Source: Dromiciops gliroides
Taxonomy: Eukaryota; Chordata; Mammalia; Microbiotheria; Microbiotheriidae
DNA: 64,000 bases
Assembly (NCBI RefSeq): GCF_019393635.1
Contig: NC_057863.1
Coordinates: 30,120,314-30,184,313 of the forward strand
Reading direction: 5' to 3'
The notes under the pieces were generated by a model. That model did no database searches and was not told the DNA's origin. It saw nothing but the letters and a program-made list of their open reading frames with translations. Shown here in pieces: positions 22,801-33,469 of this stretch (the stretch's first letter is position 1; each line of letters begins with the position of its first letter). Made by a program: the position numbers and the translations under genes.

Positions 22801-23085
22801 GGAAAGTCTTCATGTGCTTGGGGTAGACATCCCCCTAACTCACAGGTTTGAGGCCCGTTGGTTACCCTCAATCTGGTTTAGCCTGTCTGCCAAAATGGTT
22901 TACTGGGGAGTCGCTGCTGCTCATGGTATGGCTTCTTGAAGCCACAGGTAAGAGCTGGGTGGATCAGGTGGACACCAAAGGTGGAGGAGCAGTCCTGAAG
23001 AAGGCTTGGCAAGCCCTCACACCAAAGGTACTAGTCCTCCTGAATCCCCCAGACCACATATTTCTGATTAATAAAAGTCTGGAAA

Positions 23086-23087
<2 letters not shown>

Positions 23088-23152
<65 letters not shown>
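23088..23152. repeat. (TG)n microsatellite
   Basis: Over 30 TG units; produces an artefactual VCVCVC reading frame. Confidence 0.98.
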
Positions 23153-23153
<1 letters not shown>

Positions 23154-23278
23154 TCTAAGGAGGAGGAGTCAGGAAAGGGATGATCTAAATGCATTTCATT
23201 TTCTCTCCTTTTGGACAGTGTCCTCACTTGAGCTAAGCTAATGGTTTTCCCCTGCCATGTTAAAAATAACCTACTTTT

Positions 23279-23280
<2 letters not shown>

Positions 23281-23316
<36 letters not shown>

Positions 23317-23452
23317 GGTGTGGCAATGAGGGTTAAGTGACTTGCCAGAGTCACACAGCTGGTAAGTGTCAAGCATCTGAGGCCGAATTTGAACTCAGGT
23401 CCTCCTGAATCCAGGGCCAGTGCTTTATCCACTGCACCACCTAGCTGCCCCC
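23281..23452 (-). mobile_element. Short tRNA-headed SINE whose tail is a (TG)n repeat
   Basis: Body from GGCAATGAGGGTTAAGTGAC to CACCTAGCTGCCCCC. Flanking duplication AAAATAACCTACTTTT at 23263 and 23453. In place of poly-T next to the left copy lies (TG)n (23282-23312). Confidence 0.93.
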
Positions 23453-23819
23453 AAAATAACCTACTTTTGACACGAATTATACAGAGAGACTTCAAAGCTC
23501 AGATTATCACCCTCTATACTTAATGGAATGGGACTTTTGTATATAGAAAATTACTGGAATAGAAACGCAAACTGTTAATACCTTTGAAAATGATCAATCT
23601 ATGACTAATCAGAGAAGAGAAAAACAAAGCTCAAAACAACTTTAAGAAACTAGTACACACCCAAACAGATTGTTAAAAAAAAAATAATAATTCTAAGGAA
23701 GACATGCGATGCTGAGGAGGCTGTGGAGAAGCTGGCATGCTGGAGGAAGAGCAAAGTTAGAGGATATTTCTCAGACTGAAATTTGAAAGTATGTAATAAA
23801 ATTTATAAAAATAATGATT

Positions 23820-24070
23820 TGCTTTGGAACCATAGCATGAGAATTTTACCAAAAATAATTGAGCTATTAATTCAAAGAGCAACATTATTCTGGTTGTGAA
23901 ATCAACCAAGAATAACCTAAATGCCCAACAATAGGGGAATGTTTAAATAATTTTAAGAGTTAATGTAATGGAAAAGAATTCAAATCAATGAGCAGGAAGA
24001 ACATAAAGAAACACAGAAAGACCTTTATGAAATAACACAAAGAAAAAAATAAGTAGAAGACAAATTAGCT
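23820..24070 (+). mobile_element. L1 3'-end fragment
   Basis: AACCTAAATGCCCAACAATA, GGGGAATGTTTAAATAATTT, AATGTAATGGAAAAGAATTC match the L1 3'-end pattern. Diverged. Confidence 0.55.
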
Positions 24071-24139
24071 AGGACCATTCAAAGGGAAAGGTGAATGAAA
24101 ATGAATTGACAAACCAAGAATCCTAATGGACTCATGATC

Positions 24140-24200
24140 TTTTGACTTTCTTTGTATTCCCAGTGCTTAACACAATTCCTAGCACATAGTAGGTAGTTTG
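24140..24200 (+). mobile_element. L2 LINE 3'-end fragment
   Basis: CTTTGTATTCCCAGTGCTTA and CTAGCACATAGTAGGTAG, interrupted by the next SINE. Confidence 0.65.
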
Positions 24201-24361
24201 GTTTTTTTTGTTCATTCGTTTGTTTTTATGGGGCAATGAGGGTTAAGTGACTTGCCCAGGGTGATGCCGCTAGTAAGGGTCAAGTGTCTGAGGCCAGATT
24301 TGAACTCAGGTCCTCCTGAATCCAGGGCCGGTGCTTTATCCACTGTGCCACCTAGTTGCTC
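24201..24361 (-). mobile_element. Short tRNA-headed SINE with TSD
   Basis: Poly-T-rich end at left, CACCTAGTTGCTC end at right. AGGTAGTTTG duplicated at 24191-24200 and 24362-24371. Confidence 0.9.
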
Positions 24362-24371
24362 AGGTAGTTTG

Positions 24372-24525
24372 TTTTTGTTGTTCAGTCATTTAGTCATGTC
24401 CAACTCTCTGTGACACTGTGGTCTATAGAGCACCAGTACTGACCCTAGGGTTTTCTTGGCAAAGATTCTTTCTCCACAGTATTAAGGCAGACAGAAGTTA
24501 AGTGACTTGCCCATGGTAGGTATTT
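24372..24525 (-). mobile_element. MAR1-type CORE-SINE, reverse, partial
   Basis: TTGTTGTTCAGTCATTTAGT, GGGTTTTCTTGGCAAAGATT and AAGTTAAGTGACTTGCCCAT are reverse-complement MAR1 blocks. The head is missing. Confidence 0.85.
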
Positions 24526-24639
24526 AGTAACTGCTTACTGATTGAAACTGGGAGGGAGTGACTGAAGAGTTATATTTTGTGCACTGAAATTAGTTTCAGT
24601 GAACGTATTTATAAAATGCTTTTAGTGGGCCGAAGCAAT

Positions 24640-24800
24640 GTCCAGAGGATCATAGATTTAGAGACACTCATTTTTCAGATCAGATAACTGAGGCCTAGAG
24701 AAGGGACTTGTCTTCAAAGGGTGAAATTACATAAGGTCATACAGCTGTTAAAAGGCAGAGCTGGAATGTGAGCTCAAATTCTGCACTCTTTATACCAAAA
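24640..24800 (-). repeat. MIR-like SINE
   Basis: GATAACTGAGGCCTAGAGAA, AAGGTCATACAGCTG and a GAGCTCAAATTCTGCAC block are in MIR order. Confidence 0.6.
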
Positions 24801-25165
24801 CATTTCCATTTTCAATATGAAACACGTTTAATACTTTCAATTTTTTTTTCACTAAAGGAAAGCTGCCAGACATGCCCACGTGATTGAACAGCTTGACCAC
24901 TCCTTGAGATTTTTCAGGGGGTAATGACTAGGAACTGTCCAGGGCCTTTCCCTCACCCCCTTTTTGGTAGAGAACTGTGAAAAAGATTAATCTAATCACG
25001 AGAACAAAAGGGACTGAAAACAAAATGCCTGTCTTCACAAGAACTTTAAGGTCACTGGGGCCATCATTAAAAACCTCAAAAGATAATCCCAAACCTGGGG
25101 GATTTGGGGAAGGTCCGTAATAAAGTTACATTGAGGAAGAGGGAGAAGAACTATGTCAGTGGAAG

Positions 25166-26627
25166 GCAACTCTTCATTTTTGTAATCCTTTATTTTTTTT
25201 TAGTTGCTCCTCCCATAGTAATGTACTGAAATGCATAACAGTTACATTGTACAAAGCATTTGAAGAAAGTACCTCGACTTGCCGATTATTTCAAAATGAG
25301 ATTACAAACAGAAAGAAAACAAATCTGGGCCCTCGCTGAAGGGCAAAATAACTGAATACAATCCATTCTTTCCTTCTTTCTTTTAACATAGGTCTGAAAC
25401 ACTTCATCTTACAAATAGGATTAACATGAACATAACATCACACAAGCTTGCAGACGACCAGCATAAAATATTGGATACAGTTTTAATCAGAAGAATCATG
25501 CTTTCATGAAGAAATCATAGCTGTTTATACAATTGAATCGGTTTACGGTTTTACAAAAACTAAGTTGTATCTATTCGTTATTTAGCTCATTAAAAGGAAA
25601 AAAAAACAAAACAAACAAAGAGGGGAAAAAAAGGAATGTTAAGAAAAGTCAAACACTGCTTGGCACTCCCGTGCACACAGGTAAGTTTGCCTGGCTCCTT
25701 AGAATGCAGAGTGGGGGTTGTGCCTTGGACATCATAAAAATAGTGGCAGAATTGGAACAGTGCTATTTTAATCAACAAACAACAGTTTGCCAAGAAATAA
25801 ATACATGATACATACAACACAAAATAAAAGAAATTAAACATTAAAAAACAGTGACGTGATTGTCTAAAATTAAAATGTTATTACGATGATTTGGCAAACG
25901 TTTTATTAGTGGTACAGCGGTACTGGGGTGATGAATAGTTTATTTCATGGACAGATGAGAACCTCTGTGAGCATTGAACATCCATAGTTTACAATATACA
26001 CATACCCTTTATGTATTTTTCCCCCTGAACAATGTAGTTAAGAAGGGAAAGAACCCAAAATACTCCCTGTTGTCAGTTTCTACAAGAATTCGAGTGTGCA
26101 TTTCATACAACTAATTCAGTCTTTGAAGGGTTAAATTACATAAAGCTTTAACAAAGAGAGGGAAAAAGAATGAAGATAAAAGCAACTGTTCCCAATCATG
26201 TGTCAAAGGATCTGGTACAAAAGACTCAGTTTCTTGATTTTTAAAGGAGTGCTCATACGTCTATCTATCAATGCCACCTTTGCAGCTCCCTCCCTCATCC
26301 CAGCCCCACCCACCCGCCCCTGCCCCAGAGCAGGGTGAACAGGAAGATGCCTCTGGCCCACCAAGGTTTGCATTCTTTGAGTCGCATTGATTCTCCAGAA
26401 GTCAGCAGCTGCCTTTGCTGTGCAAAACAAAATATTGAGAATAAATAGTTTCTTTTTTTCGTTTTCTTTCTTTTTTTTTTAAAATTACTCAGTTTAAGGT
26501 CACCAGACTTTAAATGGGTGACCCAGCAGATTTATAAGGCATTCTGCTCAGCAGTCTTTTCAATAGTCCTCTATGGAAGAGCCATGCTACTTGGACTTGG
26601 TCCCAATTCTGGTCAGACATCACAAGG
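25166..26627 (-). other. MECOM: MECOM 3' UTR (predicted)
   Basis: About 1.46 kb after the stop holds no recognisable SINE or L2 copy, unlike the flanks, and ends near an AATAAA signal. It has several A/T-rich runs and other possible AATAAA hexamers (near 25903 and 25938, minus strand). The length is inferred from signals only; the true end could be nearer the stop or alternative. Confidence 0.55.
25189..25194 (-). terminator. Candidate MECOM polyadenylation signal AATAAA
   Basis: AATAAA on the minus strand, followed about 20 nt downstream by mixed T/G-containing sequence. It is the farthest canonical hexamer before the repeat-rich downstream DNA resumes. Alternatives lie inside the UTR. Confidence 0.4.
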
Positions 26628-26762
26628 TCATACGTGGCTGAGAGATTGGATGGCACTGGATTCCGCAGCGGCCCTCGCCATACTGTGCCACATGTTGGGA
26701 GAACCATGAGATGGAGAATGGAGGGAGTCCTTGTCAGACAGCGATAACATCATAGCATAGGC
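26628..26762 (-). CDS. MECOM: MECOM last coding exon with stop codon
   Basis: The acceptor CCTCATAG at 26763 precedes [16 protein letters not shown], and the exon runs 44 codons to [10 protein letters not shown] and a TGA at 26628-26630. The C-terminus matches the known end of EVI1/MECOM, so the protein is not truncated. Too short to be found by an ORF scan on this strand; an overlapping plus-strand open frame is an antisense shadow. Confidence 0.95.
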   Translation of the reverse strand, partial: AYAMMLSLSDKDSLHSPSHGSPNMWHSMARAAAESSAIQSLSHV

Positions 26763-29299
26763 CTATGAGGAAAGATCAGAGTCAAGGTCAGGCTCATTGG
26801 GCAAAAAAAATCTCCAAGGAAAATAATAGACGATCATGGACCCATCTTCTTGTCATTGAAGCCAAAGGCCTTTATTCATATACCCAGAGAATTGGGGAAT
26901 TGGGAAGGATCTTAGAGAGCAGCCAGGCCAACTACCTTCCTTTTATAGAAGAGGAAACTGAGGCACACAGCAGTTAAATGACACAAGGGCCCCCTGAATC
27001 CAGGGTCAGGCTCTATTCCACTATATTCTACTGCTTGCCAAAGCCTAAGTGATCAAGACTTTGGGTTTGAAGGCGGATGAAGAAAAGCTAAAAATCCAGA
27101 ACTTTCTGACCAACTTAGCCAGTACCTGCCTGGCAGAAAGCAGACAGGGGTGCTCAGGGAGGAAATGAGATCTCTTCCCTGTTGCCATGCCAAGTCCTGA
27201 ATAACACTTCAGTGCATCCCTCCTCGGTGCCAAAGAAAATATCCCAATGCAATATTTAAGCCTTGACTTGCGAGTGAACTTTTCACTGCTGATTTGCCAA
27301 TGTTGGTCTCATCCCTCAATTGGCTTGTCATAGTGCTCTTGATGTGGAATCACTGAGAGTCCTGCCAAAGACATTCCACCGTCCTTGGTAAACAAGAGGA
27401 AAATGATGTTGTTGTTAGGCAGCATTTTTATTGCTCCGAGTCATGTTAAGACATGTAGCTGGGTTACCATTCCTGCTGTCACCAAAACTAAGTCATGACA
27501 GCCAAATGAGGGGATCCACCCATGCTACTGTTGCCCCAAATGCATCCAATAAGGCTCTTTATGTGAGCAATTGCCTTACCAACACCTACTAAGCCCAGGA
27601 ACACTATTCTCAATCTTGACCTTTTCCAATCTATCCAGATATCCATATATATTCTCAGACTCAGGGAAGATTAGAAGCATGCTGATGCTCTTGCCAAACC
27701 CCACTGGGAGACTCATGAGGACGAATTTATAAGATAGCTATGTTAAGGCTCGTAAGCAGAAATGGGCCAATTTGTGAAGTTCCTGAACATGTGGAAATTA
27801 GCAGTTGGGACCTGTTCAAAGAAAAGATTGACTCAAAGCTTAAAAAATGGCCAAAATATTTTTTAAAACTTTTTTTATCTAATAAAGACAAAATTCAAAT
27901 GGAGAAAGCACTGGACCAAAGTCTAAAAATCAGGGTGCTCTTTCTAGTTCCAATATCACGTAACTGTGTGACGTGAGGCAAATTATTTAACCTCTCCATG
28001 TTTTGGTTTCCTCGTGGTAAAATTAGGGGATTGGACATGATCATGGAGTGTCCAGCTTTGTGGGTCTATGGCAGTTCTACTTAATATAGACAAATAAACC
28101 TGTACTGGTTAAGTTTTAAAATATTAATTCACCCAAAAGTTTAAAAGGGAAAGTCAATAATTCAAGAATGTTTAGTCATTTACCAAATATATGTATATTT
28201 AATAGATTATAGCTACAGTTTACAGAAAGTGTATGTATACATGTAGGTATGTACATGCAGGTTATAGATTTACTTTCCATAAATATCCCTATAATTAATT
28301 ACACCATTAAGCCCTGGCACTATTAGCTAAATTCCAGGCTTCCAAATAGCAAATGGGCGATCCCCTTTGGCCGATGGGCCCATTTCTACATATAAACTCA
28401 ACAAATATATTTCATGCTAACTTAAGTGTGGCTGGTCCAATCTCCAAACATAATTCTATTTCTTTGCCAACCCAAAGTTTGAATTATGTCAGGACTGAGC
28501 ATGGGCTGTTGATTCTTCTCTTTTATGAGATATGTCCTTTGCAGAGAGCAAGGTAGAGTTGCCTCGGTAACTTCCAAACTTACAGGCTAACTCAAAAAGA
28601 ATAATGTCGCTTCATTACTCTTTTCAGATTTTCTAAAAGCAACAGAAAAATGGATACACGGCTTATTTGGTTGTCATTTGAAACACTGAGGGGCAGAAGT
28701 TACATTGTTAAAGGTCCCAAACTGGAGAGTTATTGGCTTTGGCCCTTAAATGCATATGACCTGTTATATATCACCCTCCCTGAGCCTCAATTTCCTCAGC
28801 TCCACATTAGGGAATAGGTCTGGATGCCACTGAAGGTCCCCTCTAGCCTTAAATTTTAGGATCCTGTTGGAGGGATTCTGAAATTAGCACTGAGACATTC
28901 AGACTTCCTGGGGCAGGGGATGGGGTGGGGAGATACTCTATGTTCTTATAGAGACTTAAAAAAATGGAGTATTTTCCATGGAGCACATAGCCTCAAAAGT
29001 CACCATATTAATGGAAACAGATTTGTGAGTGGTGGGAAGACAGCCCCTCAAGAGAACAGAAAACAAAGGAAATCCTTGCTTCTGTAGAGGATTCCTGGTA
29101 TTTTATCTGATTAAAAATGGGTCACACAAAAGAATAAAAGGCCACATCTAAGAGTCCTCCAGAAAATATCCAATTTAACAAATGTTCTCTAACCATATGC
29201 TCCATACCAAGCAAGATGCTTACTTTCTTTGGGGGGGATTAGTCAATTTCTACAAGGGATTTTGGAGAAGGAGAGAACACTAATAATTCCTTGGTTCAG

Positions 29300-29860
29300 A
29301 AAAGTCTTTCCATAGGAAATAGCCTTGAAGGAAGCCAAGGATTCTAAAAGGCAGGTGGGTAATAGAAAAGTATTCCAGGAATGAGGAAGAGCCTGTGTAA
29401 ATAAACAATAGCAGGAGGAAATGGAAATGCTAAATTTGGGGGAACAGCTTATATACCAAATTGTAGAATATGTGAAGGGAATTAATGTGATATAAATTGG
29501 AAAAACATAGGTGGAGCCAGACTGTGAAGAGCTCCAAAGCCTAAGCTGAGGAATATGTATTTTATATTACATGCAATGAGAGCCATTGAATATTCTTAAG
29601 AAGGGGAGCAACATGGGGCGGCTAGGTGGCGCAGTGGATAGAGCACCGGCCCTGGATTCAGGAGTTCCTGAGTTCAAATCCGGCCTCAGACACTTGACAT
29701 TTACTAGCTGTGTGACCTTGGGCAAGTCACTTAAGCCCCATTGCCCTGCAAAAAAAAAAAAAAGAAGGGGAGCAAGAGTGTCATATCTGTACCTTAGGAA
29801 GCTTACATTGGCAGCTGGATGGAGGATGGCTTAAAGAAAGGAAAGACTGGGATCAGGGAG
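29300..29860 (-). mobile_element. L2 LINE internal fragment split by a SINE
   Basis: Reverse-complement L2 sequence: AGGCAGGTGGGTAATAG, TGAAGAGCTCCAAAGCC, GAGAGCCATTGAATATTCTT, then after the SINE GAGTGTCATATCTGTACCTT and GGCAGCTGGATGGAGGATGG. Confidence 0.6.
29612..29761 (+). mobile_element. Short tRNA-headed SINE with exact 14-bp TSD
   Basis: GGGGCGGCTAGGTGGCGCAG to A13. AAGAAGGGGAGCAA is duplicated at 29598-29611 and 29762-29775. Antisense to MECOM. Confidence 0.95.
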
Positions 29861-30874
29861 CCCCAAGACTCATCCTGTACTTCATTTTCAGTCTACTGAA
29901 ATTTGTTGAAACATCAGGTTTCTAAGGGCCTGTGATTCTGGCTAAGAGAAAACTAGTGAAGAAGGGGGAAATGAGGCCAGCAGAAACTGAATGCATTAGT
30001 AGCTATAAACAAATGGAAATAACTGAAGAGGATGAGGTGAGGGATTGGAAAAGAAAACCAATATCTTGCCCAATTCCTGCTTCTTCTCTTCATGGCACCT
30101 TGGTTCGGTAAAAACAATGGTTGATTTGGACTCAGAACACCTGGGTTCAACTCCCAAACCTTGTCAATGACTTGTGTGGCCTTGGACAATTCATTTCACT
30201 TTCTCTGGGCCTCCATTTCCTCATTCACTGGTTGTAAAAGGCAGGGGTTCAGGGGATGGTTCATCAAGGATCCTCATGGTTCCTTGCAGCTTTAACTCCA
30301 TATCACTTGGTTAAGGTTGAATGGAAAGTAAAATATGTACCATGCCTGACCTGAATAGCTTTTTAAGACTATCTGTAAGATACTGAAAAGTGAAAGAAAT
30401 CTCATTAAACTGGTTCTTTTGTCTATACCTGCCAAACAACTGAATGACTTATTCTTTAGTCATCACATACTCAGTCTAAGCCAAAATACATTGTATTTAT
30501 GGGTCTAGAGAAAGTCTAATATCAGAGATAACAGCAGACAAGAGAGATGATCTATACCTTACCCTGCTTTTGATTATTATAATATCCCAATTTTTTTCCT
30601 GTTCATTGGATGAACTGGACATAATTATTGCATTTGGGTTGCATGGAGACAGCCTTGATTTCCTTTACTACTAGGTGAAGATAGGAATGAGCCTCCTCAG
30701 AGAAAGTGAGATTCCCATTGGTGCTAAATACCAAGGGATTTGATGGAATGCTATGTATGCAGTTGAATATCAATCATGAGGAACAAAAACTGTTCCCCTC
30801 CCCTGCCCCCATCTCTCCTCTCTCTATGTCACTACTCATTCATTCAATGAGCATTAAATAATCATGAGAAAGAG

Positions 30875-31115
30875 GACAATGATACGTAGCATTTCTATAA
30901 TGCTTTAAGATTTGCAAAGCACTTGACATATGTCTTCTCATTTGATCTTCACAATAACCCTGGGAGGTAGATGCTATTATTCTCTCTACTTTACAGATGA
31001 GGAACCTGAGGCTAAGAGAACAGGCCCAGGGTCACGCAGCTAGGAAGTATCTGGGGCCAGACTGGAATTCCAATGTCCCTTACTCTAAGTCCAACACTCT
31101 TTCCAAGGTGCCACC
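30875..31115 (-). repeat. THER1/MIR-like CORE-SINE
   Basis: TAATGCTTTAAGATTTGCAA, CACAATAACCCTGGGAGG, CAGATGAGGAACCTGAGGC, CCAGGGTCACGCAGCTAGG in order; well preserved. Confidence 0.8.
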
Positions 31116-31689
31116 TAGAAGCCTACATATACCAGGGAAGAGCCACATGTCGAATACTAATTATGGTAAAGGACCAGAGCAGAGAACCCCTGCCTTCGAG
31201 GATCTTGTTTGTTATCAACTCACTTGGAGAGATATTACACCAACTCAAAACACCAAGGAAAGTAATTTGAAGGGGCAACAAGCCAAACATGGTGTTCTAA
31301 CCACAAGACCTAAGAAATTCATTGAGAGGTCATTGTAGGGTTATGGCTGGGAGGTTGTTAGTTAAGGAATCCTTCCTGAAAGGTGCCTTGCACCTTGGCT
31401 GCTAAGAAAAAGGAAAGAGGAGCCAGGCTTCACAGTATGTGTAGGGCCTCTGGATTTTATCCTGGTAACTATCTCCCCCAGATTTTATCATTAAAAGGTC
31501 AACAACTTTGGAGAAGACATGATCTTGTGGGGAGAGCATCCAACAACTTCATGGCCTCAGGAGCCACAGAAGAAAAGTAACTTATTTTTGTTCTTTTTTG
31601 TTTTTGTTGTTCTTTGGGTATATTTTTTTTCCCATGCACACACATTGCCATCACTTTTCTCTGAAGTCAAAACCTGGGAAAATATTCAC

Positions 31690-31870
31690 CTGTGACTTGG
31701 ACTTTCTGTATAGCGGCTGTTTAAGGTCCTCTGGCAGGTGGGAAGCACTACAAGACAGCTCAGCTTCATTATATTGAGTCTCGTCCATTTTCCTCATTTT
31801 GAGGCTATCTGTGAAGTATCTTATATGATCTAAAGCAGAAAGTCCACTTTTATACTCCTCCTCTTTATAC
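31690..31870 (-). CDS. MECOM: MECOM 181-nt penultimate coding exon
   Basis: The acceptor is GTTCATTTTAG. One base completes an arginine, then 60 codons begin [17 protein letters not shown] and end YRKSKSQ at the donor CAG|GTGAAT (phase 0). This is the conserved C-terminal segment of EVI1. The genomic reading frame runs on a few codons into the intron before stopping; the frame match to the last exon argues for the donor used here. Confidence 0.95.
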
Positions 31871-33232
31871 CTAAAATGAACCAATGGGGAAGCTTAGTGG
31901 GTTTTTTTTTCTCAGTTTGTCAATCAATCAAATCTCTTTTCATATGAGCTTCTATAATTGGCAAGACCTTATATCCCTATATTTCAGCAGGAGGCAAAGT
32001 ATTTCCATCTTCAAGTCCTTTGAAGGTGGTTATTGGCACCCCATTTGAAAAAAACACCTTCCTCTAACATCAGTTAATAGCCTTGGTGAAGAAGGATGAA
32101 TGTGGGACAGAGACAGACTTCAATGACATGCTAAGTAAATAAGGCAACAGAGGCTGATTTCCCAGCCCAGTCATACCCGGCTTCTAGAGAAAATCCAATG
32201 CCTAGGCTGCCTTATATCTGGGTGAAAATGGAAAAAAAATCTCCAAACTTAAGTATTTCACAGAATGTTTTTATTTTTCACTAGTCAGTGATGATGATGA
32301 TGTGGCCATTTAAGTAATCTCAACCCTCCTATGTTCCTGCAAAATTCTGCCTGTGATTCTGTATGGTTATGAATTGGGGGATACCACAACCAGTTCTAAG
32401 TGACCCAGTGGGCAATAGAAAGATGTATGATGGGCCCAAGTCACCTAAGGATAATTAGCATCCAAGAAATCAGTAAAGAAGTAACATAAAAGGTGTCAAC
32501 CAGGGAATGAGTGGAAAAGGAAGTAAGGTGGCCATAAAATGAAAGTGAGGGAGGACATGCAGATGGCCCCAGTGTGGCAGTGGCATCCACATGGTATTAA
32601 AAAAGACCTAAAGTCTCCCATGCATTGAGTGGGACCTCTCTGGAGTTGTTATGGGTGGACACAGACAAGATGAGTCACACAGGATGAGATGTTTTAGATG
32701 AGTAGAAACTGGCTCTGACAATGGCTGAGGTCAAGGGTCCACTGGAGTATTTGAGTACAGTCTATTCTGTATAGACAGATTATTCATCTGTTAAATAAAG
32801 GAAAGATCTGGAAGTCACTTGTCCCATTTGATCCATCAATGTGGCAAGCAAGTCCGATCACTACGGACAGGATTTATAATGTCTACAATGATTAAATTAA
32901 GTGGACGATTCTCAAATCTCCACTTTTCTTTTGGGCACTGTAAGCAGTCTCAGAAAAATTACCATCAATGGTACACATGCCATTTTCTTTAGTCTTGCCT
33001 AACAAAAATTCATCCCATTTCCACAAATATGAATGTATTTATATGCTTAGAGATCTTATCAACAGTTACATTGAAGGTAATTTACTCACACAATGCGATA
33101 TTTGAATAGTTTTCATTGCGATTATTTTGAATACATCACTCACAAACCAAACAAAAATATTTTTCTTGCAAAAAAAAAAATAAGTCGAAATCATAATAAC
33201 TTCTATGTCCTGTGATGGTTTAACTGACTGAC
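31871..33232 (-). other. MECOM: MECOM intron, 1.4 kb
   Basis: No clear repeat. A GATGATGATGATG run lies at 32290. Mostly unassigned. Confidence 0.7.
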
Positions 33233-33469
33233 CTGCTTGGGGACGTCTTACAATTCATGTCCAGAGCACTGGTTTCTTCATAGTCATCCTCAGGGTTTCC
33301 TTCATGTAAATTACTTGAAACTGGTTCCTTTCCCGGTTTCCCTGTCATGTCACTTTCTTCATCTTCTTCATCCAGCAACACTTCGTCATCTGCTTCTTCA
33401 TCATCCAGCAAGTCTGAGTTTTGTCCAGCCACCAGCATCTTATCATCCTGAAAGTGGCTCCCATTCATT
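33233..33469 (-). CDS. MECOM: MECOM 237-nt exon: acidic domain
   Basis: The acceptor is TTCTATTAAAG. The first base completes an arginine and 78 codons follow. About half-way lies a dense Asp/Glu run ([20 protein letters not shown]), the acidic domain of EVI1. The donor is CAG|GTCAGT (C at +3), leaving AG of an arginine. The open frame continues a few codons past the donor, but the next exon restores the EVI1 sequence only if splicing occurs here. Confidence 0.95.

Larger units (their letters stand above)
26763..31689 (-). other. MECOM: Last MECOM intron
   Basis: About 4.9 kb. Contains MIR/THER copies (about 26880-27040 minus, 27890-28080 plus, 28735-28865 plus, 30125-30310 plus, 30875-31115 minus), an L2 copy carrying a SINE (29300-29860), and repeat-poor DNA at 28.1-28.7 kb. 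No extra exon recognised. Confidence 0.8.

Noticed and set aside
22848..23326. Frames ending in long VC or TH repeats
   Set aside because: Artefacts of (TG)n repeats and the adjacent SINE.
26510..26709. Open frames on both strands over the last MECOM exon
   Set aside because: The plus-strand frame is antisense and the minus-strand frame is in another phase; the real coding sequence is spliced and ends at 26628.
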